From an uncultured Oscillospiraceae bacterium (lineage in GTDB: Bacteria > Bacillota > Clostridia > Oscillospirales > Oscillospiraceae): a stretch of 64,000 nucleotides of DNA. A model generated the notes under the pieces. The model was not told the origin of the DNA and made no database searches. It saw only the letters and a program-made list of their open reading frames with translations. Position numbers and translations under genes: made by a program. Position 1 is the first letter of the stretch, and every line of letters starts with the position of its first letter. Shown one piece after another: positions 24,884-33,135 of the stretch. The stretch is from positions 1 through 64,000 of the forward strand of contig CAKSWT010000005.1 in assembly GCA_934512135.1 (NCBI GenBank), in the 5' to 3' direction.

Positions 24884-25813
24884 GTGGGACCACTGGAATA
24901 TATCACCCTGACGCCCCAGGAGACGGGAAAGCTTCTGGCGGCGGGCAGCGGGGATGCGGCTTTGGTGTATTTGTATATGAAAGCCAGCGGCGACACCCGC
25001 CTGCTCCACGCCCAGGAGCAGCTTCATATCAGCACCCAGACCCTGGGGTGGGCGGAGTCCCTGCTCAAGCAGCTGGGACTGATGGAAATGAAACCCAGCG
25101 GCAGCCGCTATGAAAAATCCAAGGCTCCGGCCTATACCGGAGAGGCGGTGACGGCCTTTGCCGCCAGGGATCCCTCCTTTTCCCTGCTTCAGGGGGAGGT
25201 CAGCCGGAGGCTGGGCCGGGTGCTCACCACCGAGGAGCTGAAAACCCTGCTCTCCATTCGGGACTATTTGAAGCTGCCTCCGGAGGTGGTGAGCATGGTG
25301 CTCACCTATTGCCTCCAGCGGAACGAATACTACAACCAGACCCACGGCACCAATCGGACGGTGACCATGCGTGTCGTGGAAAAGGAATGCTATGCCTGGG
25401 CCAATCAGGGGATTGTGACCTTGGAGCGGGCCTCGGATTTTATCAGCCGGAACCTGGCCATGATGACCCCGGAGGCCCAGGTGAAAAAGCTGCTGCAGCT
25501 GGACCGGCCGCTGGTGGATATGGAGCGCAAATACATCAAGGCGTGGCTGGAAATGGGCTTTGCCCCGGAGGTCATTCGAGCTGCCTATGAAAAGACGATT
25601 ATGGCCACCGGAAAGCTGGCGTGGAAGTATTTGAACAAGATCCTGCTGAACTGGCACGAAAAAGGTTTGCACACCCTTGCCGCAGTGCAGGAGGGAGATC
25701 AGCCTCGGGGACAGCAGCCCTCTGCCGGCACCGGGGAATACACCCTGGGACAAAGTGAGCTCAGTGCCATTGCAAGGCTGCAGGAGCTGCGGGACGCCAT
25801 GAAGGAGGAGTGA
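24884..25813 (+). CDS. DnaD-domain replication protein
   Basis: A 309-residue protein starting at GTG (24884), one base after the preceding stop, with GGAGG in the end of that gene. An N-terminal winged-helix-like region (about 20-95) is followed by two DnaD-type C-terminal domains. The second includes the YxxxI-like run YIKAWLEMGF...AYEKTI...WKYLNKIL...W characteristic of the family. DnaD proteins help open the origin and recruit the helicase loader in Firmicutes. The next gene encodes a DnaC-like loader, consistent with a joint role. Confidence 0.85.
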   Translation: MGPLEYITLTPQETGKLLAAGSGDAALVYLYMKASGDTRLLHAQEQLHISTQTLGWAESLLKQLGLMEMKPSGSRYEKSKAPAYTGEAVTAFAARDPSFSLLQGEVSRRLGRVLTTEELKTLLSIRDYLKLPPEVVSMVLTYCLQRNEYYNQTHGTNRTVTMRVVEKECYAWANQGIVTLERASDFISRNLAMMTPEAQVKKLLQLDRPLVDMERKYIKAWLEMGFAPEVIRAAYEKTIMATGKLAWKYLNKILLNWHEKGLHTLAAVQEGDQPRGQQPSAGTGEYTLGQSELSAIARLQELRDAMKEE

Positions 25814-25817
25814 CGCT

Positions 25818-26807
25818 GTGGGATATGAGAAAGAGGTGCTGGCCAAGGCAAGGGCCAGATATGCCGAGGCGGTGGAGCGGCACAAGCAGGCCCGGCTCCG
25901 CCGCCAGGAGGAGATATACCAGGCGCTTCCGGAGGTGAAGCAGCTGGATGTTCAGATCCGTCAGACCATGGCGGACGTTATGGCCCAGGCCTTTCGCCAT
26001 GGGGAGGATCCCACCCAGGCGGTGGCAGAGATCCGCCGGAAGAATCTAGAACTCCAGCAGCGCCGGAATTCGCTGCTGCGGCGGGCGGGCTTTTCCGGGG
26101 AGGAGCTGCAGGATGGCCCCATGTGCCGGCTGTGCAGTGACACCGGCTATGTGGGAGAAAAAATGTGCGCCTGCCTGGAGCGGTTTTGCCAGGAGGAGCA
26201 GCGCAAGGAGCTGACCAGCCTGCTGAGTCAGAATGTGACCTTTGACGACTTTTCTCTGGAATACTATCCCACAACGGTGAACCCCGCCACCGGACTCTCC
26301 CCGCGGCGTCAGATGGAGCTGATTTATGAGACCTGCGTCAATTATGCCAGCCACTTTGTGCCCAAGCGAGGGAAAAACCTGCTGATGAGCGGGGAACCGG
26401 GACTGGGAAAGACCTTTCTTTCTGCCTGCATTGCCCGGGAGGTGGTGCTTCGGGGGTACAGCGTGGTCTACGACACGGCCATCCATGTGTTTTCCTGCCT
26501 GGAGAAGCAGAAGTTCGGAGGCGGGACGCCGGAGGATGTCCGTATGGCGGAGCGGGTGATGGAATGTGACCTGTTGATTCTGGACGATTTGGGAACCGAG
26601 ATGCCCACCAGCTTTATTGCGCCGGCACTCTACAGCATCATCAACGGCCGCCTGATGGAGGAGAAGCCCACCATTATCTCCACCAATTTTAACGTTCATC
26701 AGCTCTCTGCCCGGTATACCCCTCAGATCACCTCCCGGCTGGCCGGAGAATATAATATTCTCAGCTTTGCGGGCCAGGACATCCGGCGGCTGAAATCCCG
26801 GCAGTGA
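25818..26807 (+). CDS. DnaC/DnaI-like helicase-loader ATPase
   Basis: A 329-residue AAA+ protein of the DnaC/IstB class. An N-terminal helical region is followed by a zinc-finger-like CRLCSDTG...CAC cluster (about 107-122). The ATPase core has Walker A GEPGLGKT (192-199), Walker B LLILDDLGTE and sensor-1 ISTNF. The zinc cluster followed by this ATPase is typical of Firmicute DnaI-type helicase loaders rather than of transposon IstB. It starts at GTG with GGAGG overlapping the upstream stop, so it is coupled to the DnaD gene. Confidence 0.88.
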   Translation: MGYEKEVLAKARARYAEAVERHKQARLRRQEEIYQALPEVKQLDVQIRQTMADVMAQAFRHGEDPTQAVAEIRRKNLELQQRRNSLLRRAGFSGEELQDGPMCRLCSDTGYVGEKMCACLERFCQEEQRKELTSLLSQNVTFDDFSLEYYPTTVNPATGLSPRRQMELIYETCVNYASHFVPKRGKNLLMSGEPGLGKTFLSACIAREVVLRGYSVVYDTAIHVFSCLEKQKFGGGTPEDVRMAERVMECDLLILDDLGTEMPTSFIAPALYSIINGRLMEEKPTIISTNFNVHQLSARYTPQITSRLAGEYNILSFAGQDIRRLKSRQ

Positions 26808-26813
26808 CCGGGC

Positions 26814-27188
26814 TTACAGCCCCAGCAGCTGGGCCAGATCGGGGCGGAGGCTGCGGGACTGCCAGCCGTGACGGCCCGGGGGCACAGCATAGGAGCGGAC
26901 CCCGTCGGTGACATAGACCGCCTCGTCTCCCGCATAGCCTGCGTCCCGGAGGAACACGGCAAACAATGTGGCCTCCCGCCGGGAGAGGGGACAGGGAAGG
27001 CCGTCCAGATCCAAAACCATGACGCAAAAGGGCCGGGACAGACACACAGGACCCAACAGCAGAATGTCCACCGGAAGCGTCAGACTGCGGCAGCACATCA
27101 GCTGCCGTGCCTTGTGGTCCGGCAGAATGCCGCCGGTGTCCAGAATCAGGGCACTGCCCTGGGAGTCGGCATATTGTGAAAGCTTCAT
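26814..27188 (-). CDS. Hypothetical protein (124 aa)
   Basis: A minus-strand frame convergent with the DnaC-like gene, whose stop is 6 bases away. The product starts at ATG 27188, or at GTG 27197. It has a hydrophobic central strand (PVDILLLG), then FCVMVLDLDGLPCPLSRRE and a C-terminal YVTDGVRSYAVP. No family is recognised and no clear ribosome site or promoter is visible. It is retained because it fills the gap between two genes and has protein-like composition without competing frames of better quality. Confidence 0.45.
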   Translation of the reverse strand: MKLSQYADSQGSALILDTGGILPDHKARQLMCCRSLTLPVDILLLGPVCLSRPFCVMVLDLDGLPCPLSRREATLFAVFLRDAGYAGDEAVYVTDGVRSYAVPPGRHGWQSRSLRPDLAQLLGL

Positions 27189-27297
27189 TTTGATCACCGA
27201 CCCATTCTATGCGGGGGAAAATCATCGGTTAGGCATTTCCTTTTTGAAACAGCTGTGGTATACTCTTGGTGAAAACTTCATGGAAGGAGTCCTTTAC

Positions 27298-28314
27298 ATG
27301 TCCATTCTGCTTACCGGCGGCGCCGGGTTTATCGGATCCCACACGGCGGTGGAAATGATCCGGGCCGGCTATGATGTGGTGATCGCTGACGATCTCTCCA
27401 ATTCCAGCCCAAAGGTGTTGGATCGTGTTGAGACCATCTCCGGCACAAAACCGAAATTTTACCGGATCGATGTGGCAGACCGGGATGCCCTGGAGCAGGT
27501 GTTCCAGGAAAACAAAATCGAAGGTGTGATTCACTTCGCGGGCTTTAAGTGTGTGCCGGAGAGCACAAAGCTGCCGCTGAAGTATTATCGAAACAATCTG
27601 GATACGGCCCTGACGGTGCTGGAGACCATGGAGGCCCACCACTGTAATGCCTTTGTGTTCTCCTCCTCGGCCACGGTGTACGGCGAAGTCAATGAGGCCC
27701 CCTTTACGGAGGACATGCCCACGGGAACCGCAACCAATCCCTATGGCACCACCAAGCTGATGATTGAACAGATTCTGATAGACGCCTGCAAGGCCAATGA
27801 GAAGCTCTCTGCGGTGCTGCTCCGGTATTTCAATCCCATCGGTGCCCATCCCTCCGGCCTTATCGGCGAGGCCCCCAATGGAATCCCCAACAATTTGATG
27901 CCCTATATTACCCAGGTGGCCATTGGCAAGCGGGAGCATCTGTCGGTGTACGGCAGCGACTATCCCACGCCTGACGGCACCGGGGTTCGGGACTATATCC
28001 ATGTGGTGGATTTGGCAGAGGGACATGTCAAGGCCATGGATTACGCCCTGCACCACACCGGCGCGGAGCCCATCAATTTGGGCACCGGCAAGGGCAGCAG
28101 CGTGCTGGATGTGGTCCATGCCTTCGAGCAGGCCAGCGGCGTGAAGATCCCCCTGGAGATCACGGACCGGCGTCCGGGAGATATTGCCACGTGCTTTGCC
28201 GACGCCGCCAAGGCGGAGCGGCTGCTGGGGTGGAAGGCCCGGTATTCCCTAGCGGATATGTGCGCCCACTCCTGGAATTGGCAGAAAAACAACCCCAAGG
28301 GGTACGACGATTGA
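27298..28314 (+). CDS. galE: UDP-glucose 4-epimerase
   Basis: A 338-residue short-chain dehydrogenase-type epimerase interconverting UDP-glucose and UDP-galactose, and possibly the N-acetyl forms. The NAD-binding GGAGFIGSH motif is at residues 7-15. The catalytic Ser-Tyr-Lys set is in SSSATVYG and the YGTTK motif, and the RYFNPIGAHPSG segment is typical of GalE. AAGGAG lies 9 bases before the ATG at 27298. UDP-galactose made here is the substrate of the Glf mutase at 37566-38657. It is monocistronic with its own terminator. Confidence 0.95.
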   Translation: MSILLTGGAGFIGSHTAVEMIRAGYDVVIADDLSNSSPKVLDRVETISGTKPKFYRIDVADRDALEQVFQENKIEGVIHFAGFKCVPESTKLPLKYYRNNLDTALTVLETMEAHHCNAFVFSSSATVYGEVNEAPFTEDMPTGTATNPYGTTKLMIEQILIDACKANEKLSAVLLRYFNPIGAHPSGLIGEAPNGIPNNLMPYITQVAIGKREHLSVYGSDYPTPDGTGVRDYIHVVDLAEGHVKAMDYALHHTGAEPINLGTGKGSSVLDVVHAFEQASGVKIPLEITDRRPGDIATCFADAAKAERLLGWKARYSLADMCAHSWNWQKNNPKGYDD

Positions 28315-28319
28315 CTGGA

Positions 28320-28351
28320 ATGCAGGCCGGATCTCCGGCCTGCATTTTTTG
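28320..28351 (+). terminator. Terminator of galE
   Basis: A perfect 11-bp stem atgcaggccgg / ccggcctgcat with a 4-base loop is followed by TTTTTT. Confidence 0.9.
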
Positions 28352-28410
28352 TGGATTCTTCCGGCTGTTTGTGGTATGATAGCAGAAACGGAAAGGAAAG
28401 GCTGTTTAGA

Positions 28411-29259
28411 ATGGATAAGATTGATATGCATGTACACACCACGGCGTCCGATGGTACCATGAGCCCCAAGGAGGTGGTTTCCCTGGCGGCTATGCTGGGG
28501 ATCAAGGCCATTGCTCTGACAGACCATGATACGATGGCCGGCATTGAGGAGGCAGGAGAGGCCGGAGCGCTGCTGGGGGTCTCTGTGGTGCCCGGCATTG
28601 AGATCTCGGCGGAGTATCAGGGCAGGGAGGTCCATGTGCTGGGCTATTTTCTGGACCCGGATGCGCCCAAGCTGGCAGAGTACAGCCAATGGGTCCGGCA
28701 AACACGGAGGGACCGCAACGAGCGAATTCTCGAAAAGCTCCGGAAAAAGGGCTATGACATCGCCCTGGAGGAGCTGGAGCAGGCCCATCCCGGTGCTGTG
28801 CTGGGGCGGCCTCAGATTGCGGAAAAGCTGGTGGAAATGGGCGCGGTAGAGTCGGTCAAAGAGGCCTTTCGGCGGTACCTGGACGTGGGGCGCAGCTGCT
28901 ATGTGGCCCGGGAACGGATTTCCCTGGAGGATGGTGCAAAGCTCATCGGAGACTGCGGCGGCGTGTCGGTGCTGGCCCATCCCCTGAAATACGGCTTTAC
29001 CCGGTCAGCGCTGGACGACCTGGCAAAGGCGGCGGTTCAGGCCGGCGTCACCGGCATAGAGGTGCTGTATTCCGGCTACACCAAGGCCGACGTCAACAAG
29101 CTCTATGATTTGGCGGAGAAGTACACCCTGCTGCCCACGGGAGGCAGCGACTTCCACGGAAAAAACAAGCCGGAGATTCAGCTGGGCAGCGGCGACGGGA
29201 ACCTGGCGGTCCCGGCCTATATGCTGGCTATGTTGGCCATGAGCCAGTACCGGAAATGA
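28411..29259 (+). CDS. PHP-domain phosphoesterase (RNase AM/YciV-like)
   Basis: A 282-residue PHP-family metal-dependent phosphoesterase. Metal ligands are visible in DMHVHTTASDG (residues 5-15), LTDHDT, a histidine in AHPLKYG and the C-terminal GSDFHG. Characterised relatives hydrolyse 3',5'-nucleoside bisphosphates or trim 5' ends of RNA (TrpH, YciV). Either activity is possible here. The ATG at 28411 follows a GGAAAGGAAAGG purine run. Confidence 0.88.
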   Translation: MDKIDMHVHTTASDGTMSPKEVVSLAAMLGIKAIALTDHDTMAGIEEAGEAGALLGVSVVPGIEISAEYQGREVHVLGYFLDPDAPKLAEYSQWVRQTRRDRNERILEKLRKKGYDIALEELEQAHPGAVLGRPQIAEKLVEMGAVESVKEAFRRYLDVGRSCYVARERISLEDGAKLIGDCGGVSVLAHPLKYGFTRSALDDLAKAAVQAGVTGIEVLYSGYTKADVNKLYDLAEKYTLLPTGGSDFHGKNKPEIQLGSGDGNLAVPAYMLAMLAMSQYRK

Positions 29260-29267
29260 ATAGAGAA

Positions 29268-29303
29268 AAAGCAGACGGAAGAAATGCCTTCCGCCTGCTT
29301 TAA
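29268..29303. terminator. Bidirectional terminator
   Basis: A stem aaagcag-a-cggaag / cttccg-c-ctgcttt with one mismatch lies between convergent genes, with A-rich and T-rich flanks. Confidence 0.75.
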
Positions 29304-29305
29304 TA

Positions 29306-31057
29306 TTACAGAGTCACGGTGATGGCGCCGGTGTAGGTGCCGGGCACTGCGTCTACGTCCTTGCCGTCTACGGTGAGGGTACCCACCAGGGAGGCGCCCT
29401 CCTCGATGGTCAGGGCGCTGAGGTAAGAGGTACCGGCCACATTCCAGACAGAGCCCTGCTTCAGGGTGACGATTACGCCGTTGTTTACCACGGGCTGGGC
29501 GGTGTTGAGGACCTCACCCAGCTCCTCGCAGTTGTCCTTAAAGACCTTTTCCACACGGTGGAGGGCCTTGGAGGCGGAGATGATGCCGGTGATTACGGTG
29601 TTCTCAAAGGTCAGCGCCATATTGCGTACGCCGTCGTAGCCGTTGCCACGGCTGCCGGGACCGCCACCGGGACCACCAGGACCACCAGGACCACCGGGAC
29701 CCTCCGGGCCGGGGCCTTCCATGTCGGGAGGAGGCGGAAGCTCCATTTTGGGGCCGGTATCGCCCTTTTTGCCAGTGGAGCCGTTGTAGAAATCGCCGTT
29801 GACGGTCATGTTTTTAAAGGTGGCAATCACGTCGTAGGTCTCCCGGGCCACGGTGTTGTCGTGGGTGGAATCCGGCTCGTCGTCCTCCTTGGGGTCGATG
29901 TAGTAGCCGCCGGGGTTGCCGGGGTCGTCGGAGTTCATCACCTGGAGAATGATGCCGTTGCCGGGAGAGAGCACGGAGCTGTCGGCTTCGATGATGGGGG
30001 CGCAGCCCTTGACCACTACGGTGGTCTCGTCGGTGTTGAACACAGAGCCCTCTGCGATGGTCAGCTTGCCGCCCTCGTTGCGGAAGCACATGACGCCAAA
30101 CCGGCCGGCGTCTACCTTGGTGTTCCGGAACACTCCGGAGGCGGTCTCATTGGCCATAATCAGGGCGTAGTCCGGCACGTCGATACGGCAGTCCTCAAAG
30201 GTGTCAATGCAGTCGCCGATGGAGAAGGCGCCGTAGCCGCTGGGGCCGGTAATGGCCACGTCGCAGTTTTTCAGGTTCAACCGGCAGCGGCACACTCCGT
30301 CGGTGGACATAACGCCCCAGCCCTCGGAGGTAATGGTGCAGTCCTCATACCAGGCGTCGGCGTAGTCCGCCAGGTTGGTGGCACGGCAGTTGCCCCGGAG
30401 GCCAAGCATCCAGGGAACACGGCGCATATTGCCGGGCATGACGTTGTCCTCGTAATCTGGGGGCAGCACGCCGTCCTGTGCGGAGATCTCGCAGTTCCGC
30501 ACATAGAGCTTGCTGTGGCCTCCTGCAAACAGGGTGCCGCGGGCAGCGCCCTGGGTGGAGATATAGGAGTCCTCCACGGTGAGCACGGCGTCGTCGCCGG
30601 ACATAATACCGGCGCCATAGCCGATAAAGTCGTTGCCGCCGTTGCCCTGCAGGGTCACGTCGGCGCCGGAGACGGTATAGGGGCCCTTGCCGCCGACGGT
30701 GATGCCGTTAAAGTTCTCGTCCTGGGACTCGATGGTCACATCCAGCGCCTCGCCGTCCTTGATCTCTCCGTCGGTTACGGCGGAAAGGGCGGATTTCTCT
30801 TCTACCACAGTGCCGCCGTCCACATAGATGGCAGAGCGGAACTGATATTTTCCGTTGGGAATGGGATCCAGCACCTCCAGAACAATGTCGCCCTCATAGT
30901 TGCCGGGCTTGGGCGCCACGCTGCGGCCGTTCCAGGTCATGACCAAGGTTTTCCCCTCCGGGGCGGAAAGCTGTGCGCCGGGAAGAATGGTCAGGCCAAA
31001 GAGCTCAGTGGTCTCGGGAACGATCCACTGACCTTCGACTTTCTTGAATGTTTTCAA
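29306..31057 (-). CDS. Beta-helix-like repeat protein with collagen-like insert
   Basis: A 583-residue protein made of short strand-turn repeats typical of a right-handed parallel beta-helix, a relative of the partial gene at 1-744. Between two strands shared with that relative it carries a Pro/Gly-rich segment (about residues 445-471) with repeated GPG/GGP triplets. This is collagen-like and flanked by PPPPD. No signal peptide, transmembrane helix or wall anchor is visible, which is odd for a presumed surface protein. The start is taken as TTG at 31057, because AAAGGAGG lies 7 bases upstream; an ATG-initiated extension to 31210 would run through the promoter. Function is unknown. Confidence 0.72.
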   Translation of the reverse strand: MKTFKKVEGQWIVPETTELFGLTILPGAQLSAPEGKTLVMTWNGRSVAPKPGNYEGDIVLEVLDPIPNGKYQFRSAIYVDGGTVVEEKSALSAVTDGEIKDGEALDVTIESQDENFNGITVGGKGPYTVSGADVTLQGNGGNDFIGYGAGIMSGDDAVLTVEDSYISTQGAARGTLFAGGHSKLYVRNCEISAQDGVLPPDYEDNVMPGNMRRVPWMLGLRGNCRATNLADYADAWYEDCTITSEGWGVMSTDGVCRCRLNLKNCDVAITGPSGYGAFSIGDCIDTFEDCRIDVPDYALIMANETASGVFRNTKVDAGRFGVMCFRNEGGKLTIAEGSVFNTDETTVVVKGCAPIIEADSSVLSPGNGIILQVMNSDDPGNPGGYYIDPKEDDEPDSTHDNTVARETYDVIATFKNMTVNGDFYNGSTGKKGDTGPKMELPPPPDMEGPGPEGPGGPGGPGGPGGGPGSRGNGYDGVRNMALTFENTVITGIISASKALHRVEKVFKDNCEELGEVLNTAQPVVNNGVIVTLKQGSVWNVAGTSYLSALTIEEGASLVGTLTVDGKDVDAVPGTYTGAITVTL

Positions 31058-31090
31058 GGGAATGCCTCCTTTACAGTTAAGTCTAAGGTA

Positions 31091-31119
31091 AGCATACGAT
31101 AAATCAGTATGGATTGCAA
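31091..31119 (-). promoter_or_regulatory. Promoter of the collagen-insert beta-helix gene
   Basis: Minus-strand TTGCAA (31114-31119) and TATGCT (31091-31096) with a 17-base spacer, about 35 bases before the TTG start. Confidence 0.65.
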
Positions 31120-31174
31120 GTATCATTGCAGAGAAAAATTTCTCAAAAGAGAGGAACGGTGCTGGAAATGAGAA

Positions 31175-31206
31175 GCGCTCCGACACAGCAGCGCTGCGCC
31201 GGAGCG
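31175..31206 (-). terminator. Hairpin after the cold-shock gene
   Basis: The minus strand forms CGCTCCG...CGGAGCG just after the csp stop codon. The loop contains a further gcagcgctgc palindrome. The downstream T-run is weak. Confidence 0.5.
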
Positions 31207-31211
31207 GCAAA

Positions 31212-31424
31212 TCATGCGGGGACCACGTTGGCGGCCCGGAAGCGGCCGGTGTCCTTGGGATCAGGCTCCACGTCGTAGGTCACCTTCTGGCCCTCCTCCA
31301 GCGTCCGATAGCCGTTGGTGGCAATGGCGGAAAAGTGGACGAACACATCACCGCTGCCGTCGTCGTTGGAGATAAAGCCAAAGCCCTTCTCTGCGTTAAA
31401 CCATTTTACAGTACCGTGATTCAT
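31212..31424 (-). CDS. Cold-shock domain RNA chaperone
   Basis: A 70-residue CspA-family protein that binds single-stranded RNA/DNA and melts secondary structure. RNP-1 (KGFGFI) and RNP-2 (DVFVHF) are intact, and the start [10 protein letters not shown] is canonical, with GGAGGAGGT about 7 bases upstream. An in-frame extension to 31490 is excluded because it overlaps the leader hairpin. Expression is driven by a consensus promoter and passes an attenuator-like hairpin (see 31461-31521). Confidence 0.95.
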   Translation of the reverse strand: MNHGTVKWFNAEKGFGFISNDDGSGDVFVHFSAIATNGYRTLEEGQKVTYDVEPDPKDTGRFRAANVVPA

Positions 31425-31460
31425 AATCAGTACCTCCTCCATAGAATTTGTACCCATAGA

Positions 31461-31521
31461 AAAACAAAACCCGCAGGAGACGTGTATCAACGAACCAACA
31501 TTGATCTACGTCTTTCCTGCG
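31461..31521 (-). promoter_or_regulatory. Attenuator-like hairpin in the csp 5' leader
   Basis: The minus-strand leader folds into a long interrupted stem: CGCAGG/CCTGCG, AGACGT/ACGTCT and ATCAA/TTGAT. It is followed directly by GGGTTTTGTTTTT. This has the form of an intrinsic terminator, but it stands between the promoter and the csp start codon, about 36 bases before the ATG. It may act as a temperature- or Csp-responsive attenuator, or release a short RNA of about 85 nucleotides. Confidence 0.65.
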
Positions 31522-31553
31522 AGAACAAAGCAATTATCCTGAATACAGAGCCT

Positions 31554-31582
31554 ATTATATCGCGGGGACCGGGACCTGTCAA
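31554..31582 (-). promoter_or_regulatory. Consensus promoter of the cold-shock gene
   Basis: Minus-strand TTGACA (31577-31582) and TATAAT (31554-31559) are both perfect, with a 17-base spacer. The predicted start near 31547 gives a leader of about 120 bases, long as is usual for csp mRNAs. Confidence 0.92.
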
Positions 31583-31614
31583 GAAAAAAGCGGCGTGGGA
31601 GGCTCCCACGCCGC
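31581..31614 (-). terminator. Terminator of murA
   Basis: A 12-bp GC-rich stem gcggcgtgggag / ctcccacgccgc is followed on the minus strand by a T-run. Its T-tract overlaps the -35 box of the csp promoter by two bases. Confidence 0.85.
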
Positions 31615-31622
31615 AAAATAAA

Positions 31623-32915
31623 TTATCCCACATGAACCACGCTCAGCGGAGGTTCCGGAGTTTCCACCCGGGTAAAGTCTGCCCCCAGAGCCTGGAGCTT
31701 TTCTACGATGTTCTCATAGCCGCGTTCCACATATTTAATGTCGCTGATGGTGGTGGTGCCCTCTGCGGCCAGACCGGCGATTACCATCGCGGCCCCGGCC
31801 CGAAGGTCACAGGCCTTCACAGGGCATCCACGGAGATGCTCGGTGCCCTCAATTACGGCAACCTTTCCGTCCACCTGTACGTTGGCTCCCATGCGCCGGA
31901 GCTCCCCAATATAGCGGAAACGGTTGTCCCATACGCCCTCGGTGACCACGCTGGTGCCCTGGGCCACGGCCATGCACACGGCAATCTGCGGCTGCATGTC
32001 TGTGGGGAACCCGGGATAGGGCATGGTTTTGACCTTCGTCTTCCGAAGCCGGCTGTTGGACTCTACCAGCACCGCGTCCCCTTTGTCAATGACGCTGACG
32101 CCCATCTCCCGGAGCTTAGAGGAGATGCACTCCAAATGCTTGGGAATGACGTTCTGGACCAGTACACTGCCGCCCACGGCCGCCACTGCGGCCATATAGG
32201 TCCCTGCCTCGATCTGGTCGGGAATAATGGAGTAGCTGCCGCCCCGCAGGTGACGGACGCCCCGAATCTTGATTACGTCGGTACCTGCGCCGGAGATGTT
32301 GGCGCCCATGGCGTTGAGGAAGTTGGCCAAATCTACAATATGGGGCTCCTTGGCGGCGTTTTCAATCACGGTGGTGCCCTCAGCCAACACGGCGGCGATC
32401 ATGATATTCATGGTGGCGCCCACGGAGACGATGTCCAGATAAATCCGGCCACCGTGGAGGGGCTGAGCCGAGGAGGCAACAATATCGCCGCTGATAATCT
32501 GTACGTCGGCGCCCATGGCGTTAAAGCCCTTGATATGCTGGTCAATGGGCCGGACCCCAAAGTCACATCCGCCGGGCATGGCCACGGTGGCCTTGCCGAA
32601 GCGGCCCAGCAGTGCTCCCACCAAATAGTAGGAGGCACGAATCTTACAGGCCAGCTCGTGGGGGACGGAGGTGGTGTGTACCGCGGAGCAGTCCAGCTCG
32701 AAGGTGGTCTTGTTGAGCATCTTCACGGTGGCGCCCATCCGGGTCAGAATATCAAAAAACAGCTGGATATCAGAGATGTCCGGCACGTTCTCAATGCGGC
32801 AGACGCCGTCTACCAGCAGCGCAGCCGGGAGAATTCCCACGGCGGCGTTTTTCGCACCGCTGATATTGACTGTGCCGTGCAGCGGCTTCCCGCCGTGTAT
32901 CACATATTGTGCCAT
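31623..32915 (-). CDS. murA: UDP-N-acetylglucosamine 1-carboxyvinyltransferase
   Basis: A 430-residue enzyme for the first committed step of peptidoglycan synthesis, transferring enolpyruvate from PEP to UDP-GlcNAc. K22 and N23 lie in SGAKNAA. The PEP-reactive Cys, also the fosfomycin target, is C117 in PGGCDFG. The [10 protein letters not shown] segment resembles the second Firmicute paralogue (MurZ/MurA2 type), so another copy may exist elsewhere. Length and motifs are complete. The start lies close behind a good promoter and the gene is monocistronic. Confidence 0.95.
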   Translation of the reverse strand: MAQYVIHGGKPLHGTVNISGAKNAAVGILPAALLVDGVCRIENVPDISDIQLFFDILTRMGATVKMLNKTTFELDCSAVHTTSVPHELACKIRASYYLVGALLGRFGKATVAMPGGCDFGVRPIDQHIKGFNAMGADVQIISGDIVASSAQPLHGGRIYLDIVSVGATMNIMIAAVLAEGTTVIENAAKEPHIVDLANFLNAMGANISGAGTDVIKIRGVRHLRGGSYSIIPDQIEAGTYMAAVAAVGGSVLVQNVIPKHLECISSKLREMGVSVIDKGDAVLVESNSRLRKTKVKTMPYPGFPTDMQPQIAVCMAVAQGTSVVTEGVWDNRFRYIGELRRMGANVQVDGKVAVIEGTEHLRGCPVKACDLRAGAAMVIAGLAAEGTTTISDIKYVERGYENIVEKLQALGADFTRVETPEPPLSVVHVG

Positions 32916-33017
32916 AATGCACCCTCACAATCTAAAAAACTTCTTGGTATATAGTATGCCGCACAGACGATGAATGTATCGCGGCGATGGATTTACATAA
33001 CGGCTAAAACCTTGCAT

Positions 33018-33046
33018 AGTATAGCACACGGTTTCCGATCTGTAAA
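33018..33046 (-). promoter_or_regulatory. Promoter of murA
   Basis: Minus-strand TTTACA (33041-33046) and TATACT (33018-33023) with a 17-base spacer; the leader is about 100 bases. Confidence 0.65.
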
Positions 33047-33057
33047 GAATATGAATC

Positions 33058-33101
33058 GAAAAAACGCCGGAAATCCATCAAAAAACCACGATTTTTCCGG
33101 C
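33058..33101 (-). terminator. Terminator of the DUF2207 gene
   Basis: On the minus strand GCCGGAAA...TTTCCGGC forms a stem followed by GTTTTTTC. Confidence 0.75.
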
Positions 33102-33135
33102 AAAAACCCATAATTCGCAGGAAAAATGGGATTTC

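Noticed and set aside
29640..29725. Tandem accaccagg-type repeats
   Set aside because: They encode the collagen-like Gly-Pro segment of the beta-helix protein and are not an intergenic repeat.
33047..33135. AT-rich stretch with repeated TTTTTC motifs between murA and the DUF2207 gene
   Set aside because: Explained by the terminator of the DUF2207 gene. No further structure or coding potential.
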